Shown piece after piece: positions 1-8,345 of a stretch of 13,373 bases of DNA. The notes beneath the pieces are model-generated. The model searched no databases. It had not been told where the DNA came from and saw only the letters and a list, made by a program, of their open reading frames with translations. Both the position numbers and the translations under genes were made by a program. Numbering within the stretch: position 1 is the first letter of the stretch; every line of letters starts with the position of its first letter. Source of the DNA: Choanephora cucurbitarum (lineage: Eukaryota > Mucoromycota > Mucoromycetes > Mucorales > Choanephoraceae); NCBI GenBank assembly GCA_025331435.1, contig JAIWNI010000277.1, positions 1 through 13,373 on the forward strand, given 5' to 3'.

Positions 1-290
1 GTTGAAGACTTTGGTGGTTGCGATGACATTTATGATGGTGTCTTATTGGTGAATCAAGTGAACCTGTTGTCGATGATGATGTTGTTAATCCCATCAAAGA
101 AATCTTAGTCCGACGAAGCACCTTTATCAGTTTCTGCTAGCCTTCCTGATTGTAAGTATAAGATAACAGTTAGTCAGAATGTATCTATTGCTAATACAGA
201 TCTTTGTTCACTTAGCTAGTAAATTCCTTGTTCTGCCTCTGCTCAGATTATGTCAATGATGATGACAAGCATCAACAACAGCAACATTAC
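1..290 (+). pseudogene. Probable 5' end relic of the tnp2-type transposase, with one intron
   Basis: This stretch has no long ORF, but short open pieces in changing frames are rich in acidic residues (for example a piece reading EPVVDDDVVNPIKEIL at about 53-103). Such acidic, poorly conserved leaders are common before the zinc-binding part of tnp2-like transposases. A good fungal intron is visible at 152-215. I infer that this is the decayed N-terminal part of the gene continuing at 291, but no conserved motif proves it. The true start may lie to the left of the window. Confidence 0.35.
152..215 (+). other. Predicted 64-nt spliceosomal intron
   Basis: The donor is GTAAGTAT at 152. A branch-like GCTAATAC lies about 25 nt before the acceptor TTCACTTAG ending at 215. 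Length and signals match the other introns in the window, so it is probably a real intron in the 5' part of the broken transposase gene. Confidence 0.5.
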
Positions 291-2017
291 TGACGCACAA
301 ACCGAAGCCTTCATGGAATGCTTAATCATCTTCTCGCCTTGGGTAATGACTCCTTCCGTTTCCAAAGTCTGTTGCAACATTTAAGCGCAGGAGCAATTTA
401 GATGCACTTTGTAATGATGGTATTAAGTACTTTGCTGTCTGTACAAAATGTCACAAGCTGTTTCCATCAAAAGAATCACCAACAGAAGACGAATTCATTT
501 GCAACCAGCCTTTAACAAATGCATGCTATGTACCAACCAAGTCAGGCAAGTTCTGCGACGGTGTCGTTTACAAGATGTCTGAAGGATCGAACCCAAAGCC
601 AATTGCGCAAAAGGAGTATCCTTACTGTTCTATTATCGCAACATTGAAAAAGTTCTTTCTTCGTCGTGGATTCGCTAACAAGATTACTGAATGGAAGTCC
701 AGACATGTTGTAGAAGGCTTTCTCCTGGACTTGTATGATGCCACCAATTTTTCAGAATTCAAAATCATCACCTAGTGATAACACTCCTTTCGTTTCGCAG
801 TCGGACTACAACCTTCTATTGACTCTAAACATTGATTGGTTTAGCCCTTTCAACAACAACCACAGTGTTGGATGTATTTACCTTACCATTCAAAACATAA
901 CCAAGTCAAGTGGCCGAGACGATAAGGAAAATATGATTCTTGTTGGTGTGATCCCAGGGCCAAGTGAACCTCCTACCACGGCTATAAATCATTACTTGGA
1001 ACCATTAGTTGATGACCTATTGATGCTTTTGGAAGGAGTCGAAATGAAGATGATTTTCAATGACGGGTCTATCAAGGCAGAAAAAGTCAAGGCATGTTTG
1101 GGAACTGTCAGTTCAGACTTACCTGCTACGAAAAAATTGGCTGGAAGCAAGTCCTTCAATAGTAGTTACGGCTGTCACCTTTGCAAGACTTTTTTTCCAC
1201 GAATTGACTGTCCAGGAAATAAAAGGGATTATTGCCAATGGGACTGTGACAACTGGGTCAAGAGAACGACTGAAGAGACTAGGGCCGATTCTGAGGCATG
1301 GTTGAACGCTAAAACCATAAAAGAAAGGGAAGCTCTTGAGAACAAAAACGGTGTACGTTACTCTGTTCTCTTTCGCTTACCATACTTTTCGTACGACTTG
1401 ATCGCAATAGAACCTATGCACGCTCTTTATCTTGGTGTCTCAAAAACTGTCTTGCGTAAAGTGGTACCAACAAATGGGTTCAAAGTCATTCAAGAGCACA
1501 TGCAGCAGTATTTTGATTTCAACCCATACGCTCCTGGAGGCCCAATGTCTAAGAATCTGACCAAAGATGACTTAGGTTATATCAAAGCCGTTGAATTGAA
1601 AGATTTCATGACTACCATGGCAGCAAACCTTCTTCGTCCTCTTCTGGAAACAGACACTTATAAAGAAGTGATGCTCCTCATCAAAGCCTTGAGACTACTC
1701 GACGGACACGCAATCAAAGTCAGTGATATTGACGAAATACACCAGAATCTTCTTGCTTTTGCCAAATCCTACCAAGCTCGCTATAAAAACCACTCTGTTC
1801 CTCCCAATTTCATTTCATGCTGCATCTTCGGGAGTGTATTCGCAGATTTGGTCCAATCTCATGCTTTTGGGGCTTCAACTTTGAGAGAAACAATCTCTAT
1901 ATAAAAAATATTAACACTAACCATAAGCAAGGCTTCGAAAAAACATACATGCGCCGAATGCAGTCCATTATTTTTGCTCACGATTCTGAAATCGTTCAAC
2001 ACTACACCAGCTCGTAA
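291..2017 (+). pseudogene. tnp2/CACTA-type transposase, zinc-binding and core part, frameshifted
   Basis: Predicted DDE-type DNA transposase of the tnp2 (Transposase_21-like) family, which would cut and paste a CACTA-like element in the nucleus. Pieces follow the family order. A Cys-rich N-terminal stretch (CTKCHKLF, then two more Cys) lies at about 385-550. The core starts with LNIDWFSPF (D codon 834), followed by VGVIPGPSEPP, a second Cys pair in CHLCK, and EPMHALYLG at about 1410. Next come RRFGPISCFWGFNFERNN and a NHK motif at about 1835-1935, the usual FGP...FERxxG region. At least three single-base frame changes are needed, near 350, 770 and 1808; the first and third sit in T runs. The longest intact piece is 735-1904. 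The residue before PMH is Glu, whereas relatives I know usually have Asp there. Family assignment is firm; activity is very unlikely. Confidence 0.85.
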
Positions 2018-2461
2018 AGCGTTCATCTCTCTCTTTCTGCTCTTCTCGTTGTTACTTTTGCTTCGTCTGTTATACTTTTTCTCTCTTATCGCTAGTTGTT
2101 CTCTTTACATTCCAAATCAATAAAATAATATCATAGACATATTTCGTAAATCTGTTAGTTTTTTTAGTGAGGCTGTTTCTTATGACAGACTTTGCAACTG
2201 AATCTAATGCGGTCATATTCGTCTTCGTCGTTGTTTGATGCTCTATACAAGCTGCTCGTTTTCCAAATAGTGTGTTCATTTAACCAGCAACAGGTATATA
2301 TGTTGTAGTTAAAAGTGTGAGAAAAGTAAAAGAAAAGGATTGGAAACAAAAAACCGTGTTACTGAAAAAATAAAAGGATTTCGTCATCAGAATTATAAGA
2401 TTCAATCAGAGTCGCATCTCTTTTCATTTTTCTTTCTTTTACTTTTTTATAACTTTTTACA
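2018..2461 (+). other. Non-coding 444-bp gap inside the transposase relic
   Basis: There is no convincing coding sequence on the plus strand here. The first 90 bases are CT-rich and are followed by an AATAAA at 2119-2124, so the stretch looks like a 3' UTR. A TATAA-like word lies at 2446, just before the ATG at 2462. It could be a large decayed intron, an insertion, or sequence that has lost all similarity to the transposase. The minus strand holds a short open piece with a CKVCHKK motif, which I do not regard as a proven gene. Confidence 0.4.
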
Positions 2462-3245
2462 ATGGACAAGCGCACTAGAGAACTCATCAAGAAAATCGCT
2501 CGTATGAACCACTGGTTTAGAGGCCGAGAAGCATGACGAAAAACGACAGTGAAGACACCATGCACGAGAACGTACCTATTTTAATCAATGAACCATTTTC
2601 TCTATTGGACCTGATTAAGCTTTCAGAAATCAACGGTGACCCAAAGGGGTTTGAGCGGCTCTCTGCGAGTGGCTATGTTCATATTCCTTGGGCCAAGAGC
2701 GAGACTTTGCGCTTGAAAGACAATGAGCTTGAATGCCTCAAGTTGTATTACGAGAGACAGTACGACACTCAGATTATTGTCAACAACAAGATCAAAAAGT
2801 TCAAGAAGATTCAAGTTTTGGGCTACACATACGAATCTCGTTTAGCAGGAAGACAGTCAGGCAATCTACTTTAACGCTTACCGATGCAACGACGTAGATG
2901 TGGATGACTTGGAAGGTGTGGACATGATACATCATGACGAACATTTGCGAGCAGGTGCAATCAGTTTTTTCTTTCAGCATACTGCCGAATTCGAGGAAGA
3001 CGGAGAGACATTTCGTCTTAATCACTACTTTGCTTTCGTTGAATGGTACAAAAATCCTCGTACTGGAATAGAAGACCTTCAATCCCACACTGGTGAATAC
3101 TATGCGTCCTTTCAGAAAAGAATTTGAAAAGATGGGGTCTTATTCAGTTCTTCCAGTACAGAAACTATATACACCCATTCATATCGAACGTCTTCCAATT
3201 CAAGGGATCATAGTTACGGCTGACTTTCCAAGACGATACATATAA
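2462..3245 (+). pseudogene. C-terminal tail of the tnp2-type transposase, frameshifted
   Basis: Three reading frames must be joined. The frame from the ATG at 2462 reads to GREA at about 2533. A second frame runs from 2533 to about 2860. A third runs from about 2861 to 3117, and a final shift in an A run at about 3117 leads to the end LPIQGIIVTADFPRRYI and a TAA at 3243. The content fits the variable tail of tnp2 proteins: ESRLAGRQ then YFNAYR, a segment ISFFFQHTAEFEE with FAFVEWYKNP, and a closing LPVQKLYTPIHIERLP. I infer that it belongs to the same gene as the core at 291-2017, because order, strand and frame decay agree. It could instead be a second, separate fragment. No activity is expected. 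Confidence 0.7.
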
Positions 3246-3249
3246 TAAA
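3244..3249 (+). terminator. Poly(A) signal overlapping the transposase stop codon
   Basis: AATAAA overlaps the TAA stop of the transposase tail (3243-3245). It faces the minus-strand AATAAA at 3259-3264, so the two convergent genes would share or overlap their transcript ends. Confidence 0.4.
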
Positions 3250-3258
3250 AACAGTATA

Positions 3259-3264
3259 TTTATT
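3259..3264 (-). terminator. Poly(A) signal of the convergent coiled-coil gene
   Basis: AATAAA on the minus strand, 27 bases past the TAG at 3292-3294 that ends the best C-terminal frame of the coiled-coil gene. It is well placed for 3' end formation. Confidence 0.5.
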
Positions 3265-3291
3265 TACAAAAAAAAAGCAGCAAAAGGGAAC

Positions 3292-4406
3292 CTAGACATC
3301 AGCAAAGTCAACACCCCAAGCAGGTAGTTTTTGCAAGTCTTGCATGTTGACCTTTGGGCGATGATGGTAATGTTCTATCGCTTACTCGGGGAGCTTCATA
3401 GCGTGGATTCAAGAGCTTGTTGTTTTGATGTCTGATTTCATCTAATTGATCAAAAAATTGCTCACACTATCAAAGGATTTCATGTCAGCTATATTAGGAT
3501 ATATCAGGCAAGATGAATGACAATACTTACTTCAACGCTTCTGTAAATGGGAGCTTTTCTGATGAAGATAGGCTTGTCAAATTCGTCAAAACCATCCTCA
3601 CGATCCGAGGTCATATCCGAAATTAGAAGAGCTCGATAGTCTTCATCAGGACGAGAAAGATCCAACAACTTTGACTTTTGGTTTTCGAATATATCCAATC
3701 GTCTGGCCAAGATCTAGATTAAAGAAGGTAAGTTTAAGGGTATTTTCGATTGCATTGACTAAAGGTATTACATGGTTTTTACGAGTGGCATATCGATTCT
3801 TCAAAGTTGCTGCGGTCAATTCTTCGTCTGTCAAATTGCTTTTGCTTTCTTTGACTTTTAAACCCTTGAAGCGTTGGGTTAGCTTGTTCTTGACGAAGGC
3901 TTGAATGTCTTCACGAAGCCAGACGTAGTTACGAGTCAGGATCAAGACTTCAGTGTCCACAAAGAAATCATCAACGATTGCTTTCACCTTCTTGCTATTG
4001 TTGGGTCCACGAATCAGAGTCTCACCAAGATTCCACCCATCTACACCTACATGTCTCTTTTCAATTCGCTTCACGATTTGCTATTGTTGGAGAAATTAGA
4101 AATTACCATCGGCAACAAGATGTACTTTACTTACTCTCAAAGACTCCAACTCAGCTCTAGAACCAGGGAAAGCCGAACAACTTGTTGCTTCTCGCGTTGT
4201 CTCTTCAACTTGGCATCGAGCTCTTCATTCTTTCTTTTAAGAGCTACAATTTCAGCTCTATCCTCCTCTCGTTCTCTTGTCAATCGAGTAACTGCTGTCT
4301 CCAAGTCGGTGAATCTGCGATCGGATACAGAACTACGTGCGGTAGGGATACGAGTGGCAGTTTGGACAGTGGGGATACCGTTGGTGGAAGAAGAGTTGTA
4401 GGACAT
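3292..4406 (-). pseudogene. Four-exon coiled-coil protein of unknown function, probably frameshifted
   Basis: Exon 1 is 4406-4135, exon 2 is 4080-3772, exon 3 is 3713-3531 and exon 4 starts at 3466. The introns are 54, 58 and 64 nt. The first and third have GTAAGT donors, the second has GTAATA. All exon joins are phase 0. The protein (about 300 aa) begins MSYNSSSTNG, has a Ser/Thr-rich head, then a charged coiled coil at about residues 30-75 (heptad-like LETAVTRL, EIVALKRKNEELDAKL). A conserved-looking middle follows, with VWLREDIQAFVKNKL and RYATRKNH joined to ILARRLDIFENQK. One shift is needed late in exon 1, because the start frame meets a TGA just before the donor. A second shift near 3362 would reach LPAWGVDFADV and the TAG at 3292; without it a TGA ends the protein at 3308. 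I do not know its function. Its place tail-to-tail with a transposase suggests an accessory transposon protein. Confidence 0.6.
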
Positions 4407-4470
4407 TTTTAAGCTATCTATATGGAAGTAGTAGTAAAGAGATCAATCGATCAAAACTTGCACAGCATGT

Positions 4471-4477
4471 ATTTATA
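4471..4477 (-). promoter_or_regulatory. TATA box of the coiled-coil gene
   Basis: TATAAAT on the minus strand, about 65 bp before the ATG at 4406, is the only good TATA word there. The spacing fits a core promoter with a short 5' UTR. Confidence 0.5.
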
Positions 4478-4742
4478 CGATTTTTCCAAGTAAGTACAGA
4501 GAAAATTTAAACCGAGAGAGTACAAGGTACGTCTGTTGAGTCCAAATTGTTCAAAATCGAATTACAAATAAAATCCTTTTCCAATATTTTTTCCTTTTTC
4601 TTCTTCTCTTTACTTTTAACTGGTTCTTGGTAATGTACTTTCTTTTTTAGCTAAAGCATTCAATCTAAATATAATATTTTGGTCCAAAGGTAAAATAGGC
4701 AATAACAAGATGCACTTGCTTCTATTGGTGTTCAAGTAAAAG
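4478..4742. other. AT-rich intergenic stretch
   Basis: No supported gene was seen. There are T-rich runs at about 4590-4650. A short piece at about 4710-4742 ends at a good splice donor and is probably the untranslated or partial first exon of the transcript described at 4743-5086. Confidence 0.4.
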
Positions 4743-5086
4743 GTATGTCTTTTAACTCTTGTAGATGCTTTTACTAAGCAATATTCTTTAACTTTATAGA
4801 TGCTCTTTGCGTGGTACTCTTATTATCCTGTGATATTTAGTTATAATGTAAGCCAATTCTTTTTGTAATCATTTCATCAAAACTAACGTTTATATTTCTA
4901 CTTTAGATGCTCACTCAGAAAGACCTCTTTGTGTGCCTTCTGTATACTGCTTTTGCAACTTCAAAGGTAAGAAATTTTTCTAAATCTACTCATGAATATC
5001 AAGCACTAATTTGTATTTTATAAAACTTATAGTGTGAAGTAATATCTTTATTTAGCTGCTCTTTTACTGAGACTCCTTTCTCCTAG
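4743..5086 (+). other. Putative spliced transcript with a tiny ORF, function unknown
   Basis: Three consecutive introns with good signals are visible: 4743-4799 (GTATGT...TTTATAG), 4848-4906 (GTAAGC, branch ACTAAC, CTTTAG) and 4967-5032 (GTAAGA, branch CACTAAT, TTATAG). They isolate exons of 48 and 60 nt. Joined with the piece from 5033 they give one open frame, starting at the ATG at 4800 and ending at the TAG at 5084, about 53 residues long. Both internal exons start with ATGCTC. The other two frames close in the first exon. The upstream piece has an in-frame TAA, so an upstream start is excluded unless the sequence is mutated. The peptide is hydrophobic and matches nothing I recognise. The introns look more convincing than the protein. 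It may be a relic of a longer gene. Confidence 0.3.
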
Positions 5087-5614
5087 CTTAATTCCTAGCT
5101 CAAGAAGTAACCTGCAATGCGTATCCATTCAAGTCTTTTCATGAAGCTGCAAGCAAGAGCAGCATTCTAGGTAGTAGCAAAGCAGGATTCGAAAATGTGG
5201 CTGAATGTATGGGGGTATACAGGTAAGGAAGGGAAGGGATCCTGGTATTTTCCAGCCAAAAAAAGCACCAATGAAGCGGTGAATAGTAGTAGTATTTGGG
5301 CTATATATAGTACAATTTTTTATTAAATAAACCAATAATACAAGAGAATAAGCAAGCGTTTTATTGCACCATTTATAGTGCTATTTCCGATTGTGCAATG
5401 TCTAAAATAGAATGCCTAAAAAGGAAGGCAATATGTGCCAAATAAAGGATACATCTTTAAACCAAGGTCAAATCGTAAAGAAGTGTGTTTCAATAATTGT
5501 GTAAAATGTAACGCCAAGGAACCTATGAAATGCCTCTATCCAAAATCCGAAGGATGTACAAAATCTAAAAAGGCAATTGAAATGAACAAAAATGATAATT
5601 TTTGACGAATGGAA
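5087..5614. other. Intergenic stretch without a recognised gene
   Basis: I see no coding sequence I can support. A TATATATA word lies at about 5301-5310 and an AATAAA at about 5325, but no gene follows in register. The minus-strand ORF at 5129-5335 has no recognisable motif and is probably chance. Confidence 0.4.
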
Positions 5615-5622
5615 ATAAAGGG

Positions 5623-5860
5623 AAGGCCTGTGATTGACAATGCAAAGTAGTAATCAAAGGGTGAATACATGGTCTAATTGACAAAAAGACACTGCTTAGA
5701 AACTGGCCATCAAGGCCTGTATTTACCTGTTTTATGACAATTAGATGCTGTGATTGACAATTGTTCAAGCAGTAAAAAACTGTTATAAAATGTTCTATCA
5801 GCCCCCTTATGTGAATGTTCATATAACTTTCAGAGTAGGGCGTCTGAATGAAATTGTCAA
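5623..5860. repeat. Cluster of short direct and inverted TGACAA-type repeats
   Basis: A 14-base word, CTGTGATTGACAAT, occurs at 5628-5641 and again at 5748-5761, exactly 120 bp apart. AAGGCCTGT occurs at 5623-5631 and 5712-5720. Further TTGACAA or TGACAATT words lie at 5678-5684 and 5735-5742, and the inverted TTGTCAA is at 5854-5860. Such subterminal motif clusters are known as transposase-binding regions in CACTA elements. That role is only inferred here, because no terminal inverted repeats were found. Confidence 0.4.
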
Positions 5861-5950
5861 ATAAAGGGCGAATAAGGGGTATATTTACCCATTTTTTGAA
5901 ACTTTTTTTTTGTAGTGAGGGTCTTGAAGTGCTGGTGTTCAGAAGTAGTG

Positions 5951-6613
5951 ATGACAAACGAGGTTGTTACAAGAAGTAGTGCAAGAGAAAAAGAGTGTCA
6001 AGAAAAATTGTGTGTTCTTAGATTGGCTCTTCAATTGGGATTGAAGGAAATGGGTGTTGATTATGATGCCATATGTACCTGTCAAGTGAATCTATCTGTT
6101 GTATCAAGTTGTTGTCTCTTCTCTTTGTCTGTTTCCCTGTTACTATCTTTTGTCTCTATTGTTATTCTGTATATTATATCTTTTGTTGTCTCTACTCATT
6201 TATCCTTTTGCTTATCCTTTTCTTTATTTTATTTCTATCTCCCTTTTATTTTCTTATATTGTGTATCCTTTTCTTTCTTCCCGTTTATTTTTATTTTATT
6301 ATTTATCCGTCTATCTTGTATCTATTATGGTAATCTCGTTGTCTCTGCCGGCCTTCGGTGTTGTCCAAAACAGCAATGGAAGTCAAGGGTAAGAATATCG
6401 TGTGAGGTACAAGGTTACAATGCGATGAAGAATGATTGTGTTGCTTGGTGCAACTTAGACCCTGTCGGCGATCATTGTCAAAAATCAAAAAAAAAAAGAA
6501 AACTTAAAAAAAAAAAAAGAAGAATAATGAAGGCGCTCAAAAAAATATTTATTGTAACAAGAAGTAACATTACTGTGCGAATACAAGATGCTATAAGTAG
6601 TATCTTAAGCTGA
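5951..6613 (+). CDS. Doubtful ORF with a low-complexity hydrophobic middle
   Basis: The frame is open from an acceptor-like T-run/TAG at 5915, with a first ATG at 5951, to the TGA at 6611. An AATAAA follows at 6621. The first about 45 residues look protein-like (SSAREKECQEKLC, then LALQLGLKEMGVDYDAICTC). The next about 80 residues are Leu/Phe/Ser/Tyr only, because the DNA is a pyrimidine-rich tract, so the apparent membrane segments may be an artefact. The last part has GYNAMKNDC and WCNLDPVGDHC, then a Lys/Arg run coded by poly-A (about 6480-6520). The pyrimidine tract may be an intron or an expanded microsatellite. I do not recognise the protein. Confidence 0.25.
   Translation: MTNEVVTRSSAREKECQEKLCVLRLALQLGLKEMGVDYDAICTCQVNLSVVSSCCLFSLSVSLLLSFVSIVILYIISFVVSTHLSFCLSFSLFYFYLPFIFLYCVSFSFFPFIFILLFIRLSCIYYGNLVVSAGLRCCPKQQWKSRVRISCEVQGYNAMKNDCVAWCNLDPVGDHCQKSKKKRKLKKKKRRIMKALKKIFIVTRSNITVRIQDAISSILS
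6104..6328 (+). repeat. Pyrimidine-rich low-complexity tract
   Basis: About 225 bases are dominated by T and C on the plus strand (repeated TTTCTTT, TCTCTT, TTTATTTT words), with few A and G. It is degenerate rather than a perfect microsatellite. It lies inside the doubtful ORF and explains that ORF's apparent hydrophobic segments. Confidence 0.7.
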
Positions 6614-6912
6614 ATAGTTGAATAAACATCTCTTTCTTTAAGTTTGATTTCCTATACTTCTTCAATTTCCTTTTTGAAGCTAACAAGTGCCTAAAACCCG
6701 TATTATTCTCTGTATATAATTACGACGTAGTCTTTTACAGTCTTCTACTGAATATTATATCATTTGTGTTTATTTTTGTGAAGTCAAATATCAAAGGTAA
6801 ACATAAGAGAGAATTATACCGTTGTCAAGGCTTTTAGTTATGTGACATAAATCAAGGCAACACGTTAGAATTCAAACTCCATTTACTCACTCAGTTTTGA
6901 TTGCCATTTTAG
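6614..6912. other. Intergenic stretch before the second transposase relic
   Basis: There is no recognised gene. AATAAA at 6621-6626 could serve the ORF ending at 6613. The stretch ends in CCATTTTAG, a plausible acceptor, right before the first readable piece of the next transposase relic. Part of it may therefore be intron of that gene. Confidence 0.4.
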
Positions 6913-8345
6913 GAAACTAGTACCATTCAAACCCCGACGCTCCCTACTATCTTACTACCTCAAAATATAACCGGTGTTCATGAACCCCAAGAGATCCTTT
7001 AAAGTTGCAGACTCAATTGAATACACATTCGATGTGCAGGAAGGATGGACATTGCGTTCATTTATGGAAGCTATCAATCGTTGGATTGATGACAGCAAGC
7101 CAACAACACCAACAGTTTTTGATTTTTCTTTCGACCATAAGAAGCATTTCTTCAGAGCTGTCGACTGGCAGCATCTTCTTCTATATGTCGCACCTTATTT
7201 AAAATCCAACGCTGCTACTGATGCTTTAATGGATCTCGTGAATGCTTGCTCTATCAGTCTACAAAGATCAATTAGTCCAAGCTAATTAATATCTATGGAA
7301 AGGTAATACATACATCAAATGGTGGAAGGAAAGCATTACACTAACATATTATATTTTTAGTGCTTTCAATCGATGGGGTGATTTCCTTAGACGTGAAATT
7401 AGAGCTAATCGACTCAGCATGCGTGTTTGGACGATGAACAACCACTTTGCCGTACAACATGTTCCCAATTTGATAAGACAACAAGGGCCATTGAGATACT
7501 TCTCTTGTCGTTCTTTAAAACGTACTATCAAAAAATACAGTAACATGGTTAGGTCAATGTCTGCTCCTGATGTCGAAATTAGCAATATTCATACCAGAGT
7601 AAACTACTACAAAGAACACAGGCCTGCTGATACTACCGACAATATCATCTCGTCATCTACTACAAGGGAAAGAGAATTTTACGATCACCCCACTCATCCA
7701 GAAACAACACCTCGGCTTTGGTCAAAGATTCAACATCTTGAACTACGAGAACGTGCTGACTTTTTTGGTGCTTCCCCCTGGCAGCTTATCAATGCATTGC
7801 AGCGATACTACTCTCGTTTGGGTCTGTCAGGCAGTGTCATAGATAGTCAACAAGTTACAATGGCTGGCTCTATGCTAAAAGATGAGGTCTACTTCCATTC
7901 AAAATTGCATCGCACAAATAACACTCTTCTCAAGCGATCAAATCATCTTGTCTTATTCGAAGCCAAGCGCGCCAATAGGTAAGTTATTGAAATAGCTTTA
8001 AAATAGTATCTTAACTGACCTTACTGTAATTGTAGCAACATTAAGTATTGGTACGTTGGTGAAGTTCTCATGTATTTCGAACATGTACTGAATGGCACTT
8101 CTCGTTTTCTTGCTTTGGTATCTGTTATGCCTAATGCTTCAATGGATGAGTATGGTATCGTCAGGGTAACATATAACCATCAAACATTAAATGAACAGTT
8201 CATGGTTTGCAATACCTTGGACTTTATCTCAATCATCGGTTTGGTCAGATACAATGACACCGAAACCGATTTCAAAGTTATCTGGCCTGACGAGAAATAC
8301 TATCAAAAACTAGACGGTCGCATTCATCAAGAAGAGCTGTTGTAA
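6913..8345 (+). pseudogene. C-terminal half of a second transposase-like protein, three exons, broken
   Basis: Exons are 6913-7302, 7361-7978 and 8036-8345, with introns of 58 nt (branch ACTAAC) and 57 nt (donor GTAAGT, branch CTGAC). Both joins keep the frame; the second gives AKRANSNIKYWYVGEV. The content resembles the C-terminal half of transposase proteins of the tnp2 type: ITGVHEPQEI at the left end, a helical DALMDLVNACSISLQ, then HFAVQHVPNLI with GPLRYFSCRSLKRTI, the region matching FGP...FER of the first relic. The tail is VLFEAKRAN, WYVGEVLMYFEH and a closing FKVIWPDEKYY. It differs clearly in sequence from the relic at 291-3245, so it is a second lineage, not a duplicate. There is one shift near 6998 in a T run and a TAA nonsense codon at 7283-7285 where related proteins would be open. 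The N-terminal half is missing upstream. Confidence 0.65.

Noticed and set aside
2164..2349. Minus-strand ORF with acidic residues and a CKVCHKK motif, a possible zinc-finger N-terminus
   Set aside because: Short, no further conserved motif, and the frame runs straight into the plus-strand transposase. One Cys pair is not enough.
4141..4193. Possible extra 53-nt intron at the end of coiled-coil exon 1 that would avoid the frameshift
   Set aside because: The donor would be GTTGAA, with no CTNAC-type branch site, so a single-base shift is the simpler reading.
3671..4412. Plus-strand ORFs at 3671-3904, 3901-4401 and 4182-4412
   Set aside because: They are antisense to the spliced coiled-coil gene, whose exons, introns, TATA box and poly(A) signal all agree on the minus strand.
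2165..5920. TAGTGAGG after T runs at 2165-2172 and 5913-5920, looking like CACTA-element 3' ends plus an AGG target duplication
   Set aside because: No matching AGG-CACTA 5' end was found in the window, and both copies have the same orientation, so chance is likely.
5565..5957. 130-residue minus-strand ORF
   Set aside because: It spans the short-repeat cluster, has no recognisable domain, and its composition looks like chance AT-rich sequence.
6073..6392. Overlapping hydrophobic ORFs suggesting multi-pass membrane proteins
   Set aside because: All three plus frames are hydrophobic there because the DNA is pyrimidine-rich; this is a composition artefact.
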